From contig CM035408.1 of NCBI GenBank assembly GCA_020310875.1, forward strand, positions 148,730,907 to 148,794,906: a stretch of 64,000 nucleotides of DNA, in the 5' to 3' direction. The notes below the pieces were generated by a model. It ran no database searches. It was not told the DNA's origin and saw only the letters and a list, made by a program, of their open reading frames with translations. Each line of letters starts with the position of its first letter. Position 1 is the first letter of the stretch. Of the stretch, positions 56,911-64,000 are shown in pieces. The translations under genes and the position numbers were made by a program. This stretch comes from Ceratopteris richardii (taxonomy: Eukaryota; Streptophyta; Polypodiopsida; Polypodiales; Pteridaceae).

Positions 56911-57554
56911 TGTGACGGCCCTGTATTTCTATCCAGCCCATATTGGTGCTTGGGTGGTATTCCCTGCTGTGCCGAATTGTGCACAACTATAAGGGGAGTG
57001 GGTTCCGTGACATCCTCTACACGACGGACCGGATTGGAGCGCCCTCCAACGTGCGGGCTAAGAAGCACTATGGACGTGTGTGCCGAGCATTCCCTTCCTC
57101 ACCGTTTTGGAGAGCGTCAATTGTCTCTAGAATCGTGGGTAGATGCCCGGTAACGAGAGCGTACCCCGCCCCATCTCGGTGGGTCTTGGGTCCCTTGACG
57201 GTTATGAGCCGTGAGGTTGGCATGCCTTGGCCGGCCAGGATGTGCCAACTTCACGGCTCATAACCGTCAAGGGACCCAAGACCCCCCGTGACGGGGCGGG
57301 GGACGCTCCCATTACCGGGCATCCACCCACGATTCTAGAGACAATCGATGTTCTCCAAAACGGTGAGGAAGGGAAGACTCGGCACACACGTCCATAGTGC
57401 TTCTTAGCCCGCATGTTGGAGGGCACTCTAGTCCGGTCCGCCGTGCAGAGGATGTCACGGAACCCACTCCCCTTATAGTTGCGCACAATTCGGCGCAGCA
57501 GGGAATACCACCCAAGCACCAATATGGGCTGGATAGAAATATAGGGCCGTCACA
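56911..57554. mobile_element. Foldback element, 644 bp, two inverted 322-bp arms
   Basis: The whole element is one inverted repeat centred on ggccggcc (57229-57236), with arms of exactly equal length and no loop. The termini are TGTGACGG...CCGTCACA. A 5-bp target copy cttgg flanks it (56906-56910, 57555-57559), and D has the empty site near 30588-30593. By eye the arms differ at about 26 of 322 positions (about 8%), mostly transitions, with no length change. Each arm holds the same 106-residue open frame in mirror image, with no known similarity. It could be an unusual DNA transposon or two LTR-like units fused head to head. Confidence 0.85.
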
Positions 57555-58174
57555 CTTGGAAACATGGATGCTCAGGCCCGCCAACCGATTCTGGTGGAAG
57601 CTTTCAATGCACTTAAAGAGAGAGGGAACAAGTTCCAACAGTCACATTAACTTCCTCCCCTCAATGAGGGCATAAAGAACCACCCCATGACTCATTAATG
57701 CATACATGCTTTGGGGATTCATACGGAGAAATGGTCGTGAAATGTGCTTCAAAGAGGCTCAATTTTGTTTTAGTTTTTTATTTTTTTGTTTTTTTCGCGC
57801 TTCTTTTCTGAATGCGAAGAGAGGGAGGGGTTATAGAGAGTGCTACCCACCCCCCTCCTCAAGGCAAAACTTGGTGCAGGAAACATGATTAAAGTCATGC
57901 CAAGATGTGTGTGGGGAGTTTGTGATGTGTGAGAGAGAAAGAGAGAGAATGGGTTGGGGGGTGTTTTTGTGCATCTTTCATAAATGAACTGAAGCCACAC
58001 TACAAAAGCAAGAAAAGGGGATCAATTGGCCCTATGGAAGGGTGGAAGTTCCATGCACAAACTCAAATCCTATGCAAATGAGCAAAAAAAGATTGCAACA
58101 CAATACTTTATCACATGTTCTTGAGCTCTCCAAGTGATGAAAGGCCGACCATCCCCAGCAATGGCACCAAAAAG
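57555..58174 (-). other. Element D' interior, right part, non-coding
   Basis: Parallels 30594-31208 in D. It contains a GAGAGAGAA tract near 57930 and the primer-like site before the LTR. No gene. Confidence 0.6.
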
Positions 58175-58915
58175 TGTTGAGGTTGTAGCAAGGAATGACG
58201 AAGAACCCTCACCACCTTGCATGGAAGCAAGAAGGAAAGCTCAAGAGTGACTCTCCTCTCATCCACCCCTATCTCCAACATGTTCAAGCCATTGGCAACA
58301 ACCCCATGCTTTGCCACATGCTTGAAAACAAGGAGAATAGGGAGTCAAGTATCCTAGTCCATGAGGAAAATACAAGAGAATGCAACTACTCTACTCACAC
58401 AAAGAAGAGACATGCATAGGCACACACACACCACTCTCACACACTCACAAGACACAATACATGTAAATCTAAATAGTCTTCTTGGAGTAAATGAGAGCTT
58501 CTTCCATTGATAAGAGATATTACATGAGAGCACGTCGACCAAAAGCTCCCCTTTTACAAAAATAAGCTTCTATTTATAAGCTAAGCTCTATTCCCCATGT
58601 GCTTCTTTGAAAAGTCAAAAAGTGGATCTCTCTCTAACTATCATATCTTCTAGGATATTCCAAGATCAAATGTGTAACAACCAAAATCCCAAAAAAAGAC
58701 CTGCGTGGGATTTTTTATGTGGATTCTCCTTAGAAGGGTAAAAAGGGTGAAATATTTGAGAGACCTCTTACTATGGTATAAGGAAATAATAAAAAGTGCT
58801 CTGGGAGAGTGTTCATATGTGACACTCAAGTATATACAAGAAAGGGTTATTCTCATGGTCTTAAGAAGGGTTCCCATGCACAATTGTGGATGTGTGCATA
58901 CCCTACAACCCAACA
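58175..58915 (-). repeat. Element D' right LTR
   Basis: Shares ggcaacaacccc and caaagaagagac with the right LTR of D; followed by atgac. Confidence 0.87.
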
Positions 58916-60640
58916 ATGACTGATTATTTCAGTAGATTAGAATCAGGAGAAGCACTAGTTGGAGTGAATGATGAGTTACCATATGCAAAATTATTTAATT
59001 CTCAGATTGCTAACTCTGATTCTTGGTATGATCACTTGTTAGCATTCCTAACAGATGGAGTATTACCTCAAAAGTTTACACCTGATTAGAGAAAGAAATT
59101 TGCTTTAGGAAGTAGGCCATATTTGGTGATAGTAGGTGCACTATATAAGAAATGTGTGGATTAGGTTATTCTACAATGTGAGCTAGATTTTGAGCAACTA
59201 GCTATGTTGCAGGAAGCCCATTTAGGAGTAGTAGGAGGATGTTTATCAGGGAACATTACAGGTAAGAAGATTCTACATACTGGATTATGGTGGCCTAAAG
59301 TACTAAAGGATTCTCATGAGTTTTCCAAAAGGTGTGTCATTTTTCAAAAAACAAGTCAACCAAATAATTTGGATAGAATGGTTGATCACCCTGTTTTACC
59401 ATTATACCCATTTCAAAAATGGGGGATGTATTTTGTTGGCCCAATTAAGCCAATTACTCAACATGGAAATCAGTATATTTTAATATCAATTGATTATTGT
59501 ACAAAGTGGGTGGAAGCAACTGCACTTAAAGATAATAAGGCGGCTAGTGTAGCAAAGTTTCTCTATCATAACATCATGACCAGGTTCAGATGTCCAGTAC
59601 AATTGGTGAGTGATAGAGGAACTCATTTTCTTAATGAAGTCATTTTGGAGTTAACAAGGACACATCTAACTATGCACAAAAAATCTATAGCATATCATCC
59701 ACAGGCAAATGGTCAAGTAGAAAGCACTAATAGAACTTTATTAAGGATTCCCAAAAACTTAGTTCATGATAATTAGAAAAATTGGGATTTGCTCCTGGAT
59801 TCAACATTATGGTCATTCAGAATAGCTTTTAAGGTAACAACTAGAATGATGCCATTTAGATTAGTGTATGGGTTAGAAGCTATGGTCCCAATGGAGTTTG
59901 TGGTTCCAAGTTTGCATGTAACAACAGAAAAGATGTCTCCGGAAATAGTTGTCAAGCATAGAAGTAAGTACCTTCTACTATTGGAGGAAGACCGTTTAGT
60001 TAGTGCATATATAACTGAAATTATCCAAAGAAGGAGACAAGCTTGGGTGAACATGAATGTTAAATTTAAAGTATTTTAGGTTGGAGATTGGGTTATGGTA
60101 TACAATTCTAAGCTAGGGCCACATCCAGGAAAGCTTACTTTGAGATATAAGGGTCCATATCAGATTGTGCAAAATTTGGGACAAGGGACTTTTCTGGTAG
60201 CAGATGTCTTTGGTACACAAAAATAGAAAAAAATATTGATGGATTTCTCTTGAATATATTTCAAGGAAAACCTCCTCATATGGATTGGTTAGCACCCAAT
60301 TTGGTACAAGTAATGCTTAATCCTGATAATCAAATCAATAAAAGTAATGACCACCGAAGCAATGAGGGTTACTTATCTGCATTTTTCTTCGTTGTGACAT
60401 TTTTTCTCGATTGTTCTTGGTTGAAGGTTACTCTAAGTGGTTCATCAATATGTCAATGGACTCCATGTGAAGATCTGAGGGTTATGGTGTTGTCAATCAG
60501 ATCTTATATAGTCGGATTTCTGCTACATCAGGATAAATAGTTGGATCATGGTTGGTCAGACTTTGCTCAATTGGAAGTAATGGAATCAAATTCTAGTGAG
60601 TAATGAAAGATCAGCAAAAAAATATTTTAAATTACAACAT
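58916..60640 (+). pseudogene. Element C' integrase and C-terminal remains
   Basis: Integrase core motifs WGMYFVGPI (about 59423-59450), LVSDRGTHFLNE (about 59603-59640) and YHPQANGQVESTNRTL (about 59693-59740), then a GPY/F-like segment TLRYKGPYQIV (about 60133-60166). Further open sequence to about 60540 shows a hydrophobic stretch (SAFFFVVTFFLDCSW) with no known family. Broken. Confidence 0.8.
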
Positions 60641-61489
<849 letters not shown>

Positions 61490-61500
<11 letters not shown>

Positions 61501-61783
61501 ATCTCCTCACGTTGGTATTCCCATAGTGGTAGAGTGAGATCCATGGAATATGACCAAGGTTTCCACAATGGAGGCATAACTTATTATGTTTCCTTCTCTC
61601 GTTCTCTTGTGGGGTTAGAGGTTGGAACCTAGTCACATCTATCTGCATATGTTTAGGAATAGGCTCTTCTCTAGGAGTGGACAAGAATGGTTTCCATTAT
61701 CCAGGTCTTCCTCCGACATCATGAGTAGAAGGTCCTTCACATCATCTCTTAAACCCCATCCAAAGTGGCTTATGAACTAATCT
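61490..61783 (-). mobile_element. Element N: minus-strand Gypsy gag scrap with zinc knuckle
   Basis: The minus strand encodes FQPLTPQENERRKHNKLC followed by CLHCGNLGH, the typical pre-knuckle and knuckle of Gypsy gag proteins. Only this piece remains and the knuckle is degraded. Confidence 0.6.
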
Positions 61784-63590
61784 TTGTGCCAAGTGGAGTA
61801 TCATCAAGAGGAGATGCTAATTAGACCAGCACAAACCAAGATTGAGAAGAAGCAACAAAGAAAGTCTCCCACCCAAGAAGAAGACCAAGAAACATTGCTT
61901 GAAGTGCCAGAAAATTTCAAGAAGCATAAACTAGAGGATAGAAAGACATTGATAAAAATGCCTAAAAGAGAATCCCTCATCGGAGAACCTTATGATAACA
62001 GAGAATATACTAAAAATATTGTGGTCATGGTTGAAGAAGGAGAAGAAGGATGCACGTATATAAGGCATGATTTAAGTGAAGAAGAAGAACAAGAGTTGAT
62101 TACATTCCTAAGGGAATATAGAGATGTGTTTTCTTGAAGCTTCAATGATTTAAAAGGAGTGGATCTGGACATTTGTTCTCGTAGGATCCCCTTGACTCTA
62201 GAAGCCAAGCCAACTAAACAAAAGCCTTACACATAACATACAAAATAGGTGTCCCCCATTGTTGTAGTTCCCAAGAAGAATGGGAAATTGAGAGTGTGAA
62301 TTAACTTGAATAAAGTTAACACTGCTACCATACGAGATAGCTATCCCTTGCCAATCATTGGGCACTTGTTGGAATCAGTAGCAAGCAAGGAATTCTACAT
62401 CTTCCTCGATGAATTTTTGGGATACACTCAAGTAGCCATGGAGAGTTGTTGGAACATCAAGCTTACACCATGCTTAAGGTGGATTTGATCTACATCAACC
62501 ACAACGGCTTTCACCACTAACTGGTGTATCTTTAAATTCCATGTTATTCCATTCAAGCTCACATATGCACCTACTACCTTTGAGTTCCTAATGTTTCATG
62601 TGTTCAAGAGCTTTTTGACGAAGAATTTAGAGGTCTATGTGGATGATTTGTGTGCCCATTCCCACATAATACCAACATACATCCAGGAACTGAGAAGAAT
62701 CTCCGAGGAATGCAGAGAATATCAAGTGTGATTGAACCCAAAGGAATATTTCTTCATGGATACCAACATACATCCAGGAACTGAGACAAATCTCCGAGAA
62801 ATGCAGAGAATATCAAGTGTGACTGAACCCAAAGGAATATTTCTTCATGGATAGAAAAGGTAAACTTTTAGGCCACATCATGTCAAAGAACGGTATATCC
62901 AGAGACAAGGATATGGTGACATCTGTAGCTAAGTTACCTAGATCTAGGACAGTTAAAGAAGTACAAGCATTTATGGGACATTGGGGGTACTACCTTTTAT
63001 CCACATGTATGCTATTATCACTATACCACTATACTAACTTCGAGTGGAATGAAAAATTTGAGGCTTCTTTTAATGCGCTAAAATGAAAACTTTTTTCAGT
63101 CACCACTTAGACATTATTTGCTTGCAAATAATTTTAAATTCTTAATGGACCACCAAGCATTATTCTACTTAGTGAATAAACCTTGTAATACTAGTAGATT
63201 AGTCTGATGGTTTCTCCTACTTATGGAATACGATTTCAAAGTGGTAGTCAAGAAAGGAAAAGCTCACCTTTGGGCTGATCATCTTTCATGACTAACTATG
63301 GGAGTGCTGGATGAATTTCTAGATGCTTATCTATTCAATTGCGAAGACATTCTAGACTGGGCTAAAAGACTTGTACATATTCTCATGTATGGACCTAATA
63401 ATCTAGTAGTCAACACTAGGGAGGAGAAAGTAGTCAAATCACAAAGATATCAAATACTCGCAGGTTGTATTTACAAACAGAATGATCAAGAAGTTCTAGC
63501 TTGTTGTGTGGAAGAAACGGAGAATGATAAATGGTTACAGCTAGCACATGTGGGTGCATTAGAGCAACACCATCTGAAACAATGACCCCT
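61784..63590 (+). mobile_element. Element L: degraded A-like Gypsy polyprotein
   Basis: The sequence closely follows element A from its pre-RT segment (LLEVPENFKKHKLEDRK, EYRDVFS) through RT (SPIVVVPKKNGKL, YVDDLCAHS), RNase H end and the first pre-integrase module (YQILAGCIYKQ, LACCVEE). The integrase and everything after it are missing. It has many breaks (ten or more) and is much older than A. An A-type LTR fragment stands on each side. Confidence 0.85.
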
Positions 63591-63679
63591 ACAAACTATG
63601 TGGAGATTAGGTGTGTATTGTCCAACTACGGGCAGAAGATGTCTATAGGATGTGTAAGGATGGCCTAACTTTGTCTTGT

Positions 63680-63765
63680 CTTGTATGCATGTGTGTGTGT
63701 GTGCATGCTTGTGTGCTTCTCACTCATGCACTTGTTCATTCTTTATATATCTATAAAGGAGATGA
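63680..63765 (+). repeat. A-type LTR fragment (right of element L)
   Basis: A gtgtgtgtgtgtg run, gcttgtgtgcttctcactca and tgcacttgttcattc again parallel the element A LTR. Partial and diverged. Confidence 0.6.
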
Positions 63766-63867
63766 GGTTTTTTCAAAGCATCACAAGGACTTCATGACCA
63801 TTGCTAAGGATGAAGGGCACTTGTTGGATGACAAAGTTCCAATAATTAATTGTTATAAAGCACCATC

Positions 63868-64000
63868 ATCTACCCCATGATGTTAACCCTCCTTCATGCC
63901 TAGGGATGCCATATGTCCCTAGAACCCCAAAACCACTAGGATCCCAAATGTCCAAGTATATGTCATGGGATCCCATATGTCCCAAGATCCCAGGGAAGCG
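63868..64000 (+). mobile_element. Start of an I-like element, running off the window
   Basis: The sequence ctaccccatgatgt followed by repeated catatgtccc and ggatccc words is the reverse complement of about 36790-36945 in element I, with moderate divergence. So part of a related element in the opposite orientation begins here. Confidence 0.7.

Larger units (their letters stand above)
53054..58915 (-). mobile_element. Element D': paralogue of D, carrying a foldback element
   Basis: LTRs at 53054-53795 and 58175-58915, with target copies atgac at 53049-53053 and 58916-58920, in the same place of C' as D in C. Each LTR of D' resembles the same-side LTR of D more than its own partner. The interior is non-coding and somewhat shorter than in D apart from the inserted foldback at 56911-57554. 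Primer-like site at 58152-58169, hairpin at 53813-53834. Confidence 0.88.
43459..60640 (+). mobile_element. Element C', copy 2 of the old Gypsy element, split by E and D'
   Basis: C' sequence lies at 43459-43904, 50195-53053 and 58916 to about 60640. It matches C segment by segment and extends past the point where C ends (33130), giving the integrase C-terminus. It carries many breaks, well over ten. The right border is uncertain because no LTR was recognised after it. Confidence 0.82.

Noticed and set aside
57202-57522. 106-residue frame in each foldback arm as a transposase
   Set aside because: It is too short and has no DDE or other transposase motif. The mirror-image frames follow from the inverted repeat.

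Overview
The window looks like the nuclear genome of a land plant with a large, repeat-filled genome. Almost every base can be assigned to LTR retrotransposons of the Ty3/Gypsy and Copia families. Several have primer-binding sites resembling the 3' end of plant initiator-methionine tRNA (TGGTATCAGAGC type), and one element carries a fragment of a eukaryotic Argonaute gene. No intact host gene was found. The sequence does not settle which plant group this is; a fern or gymnosperm would fit the nested, gene-poor layout, but that is inference.

Layout. Positions 1-10622 (plus strand) hold the 3' nine-tenths or so of a large Gypsy element (A): gag, protease, RT-RNase H, two pre-integrase zinc modules, integrase, a second protease-like domain, a basic tail, an Argonaute fragment, a polypurine tract and the 3' LTR. 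From 10770 to 14035 lie minus-strand Copia (M) and Gypsy (B) remnants. A Gypsy element F (14454-22687, with both LTRs and a 5-bp target duplication gtaga) sits inside an older Gypsy element C; a minus-strand Gypsy gag-protease element H replaces the middle of F. C continues from 22693 to 33130 and is split by a non-coding LTR element D (26015-31947).

After Copia fragments J (plus) and K (minus) and an unassigned stretch (33131-35960), the same F-C-D arrangement appears again: F' (35970-43453, carrying element I), then C' (43459 to about 60640), split by the very young non-coding element E (43905-50194) and by D' (53054-58915). D' itself carries a 644-bp foldback element (56911-57554). Shared junctions and LTR markers show that the F and D insertions came before this duplication. 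E and the foldback came after it, because copy 1 keeps their empty sites.

The right end holds a long AT microsatellite beside an A-type LTR fragment, a minus-strand gag scrap (N), a degraded A-like polyprotein (L, 61784-63590), a second LTR fragment and the start of an I-like element that runs off the window. The most distinctive observations are the two-protease, two-zinc-module architecture of A, the Argonaute fragment between flanking direct repeats in A, the coiled-coil accessory ORF of F/F', a set of five hairpins in the H LTR, a tRNA-like Pol III promoter inside the E LTRs, and the foldback element with its empty site preserved in the paralogous copy. All mismatch counts were made by eye.
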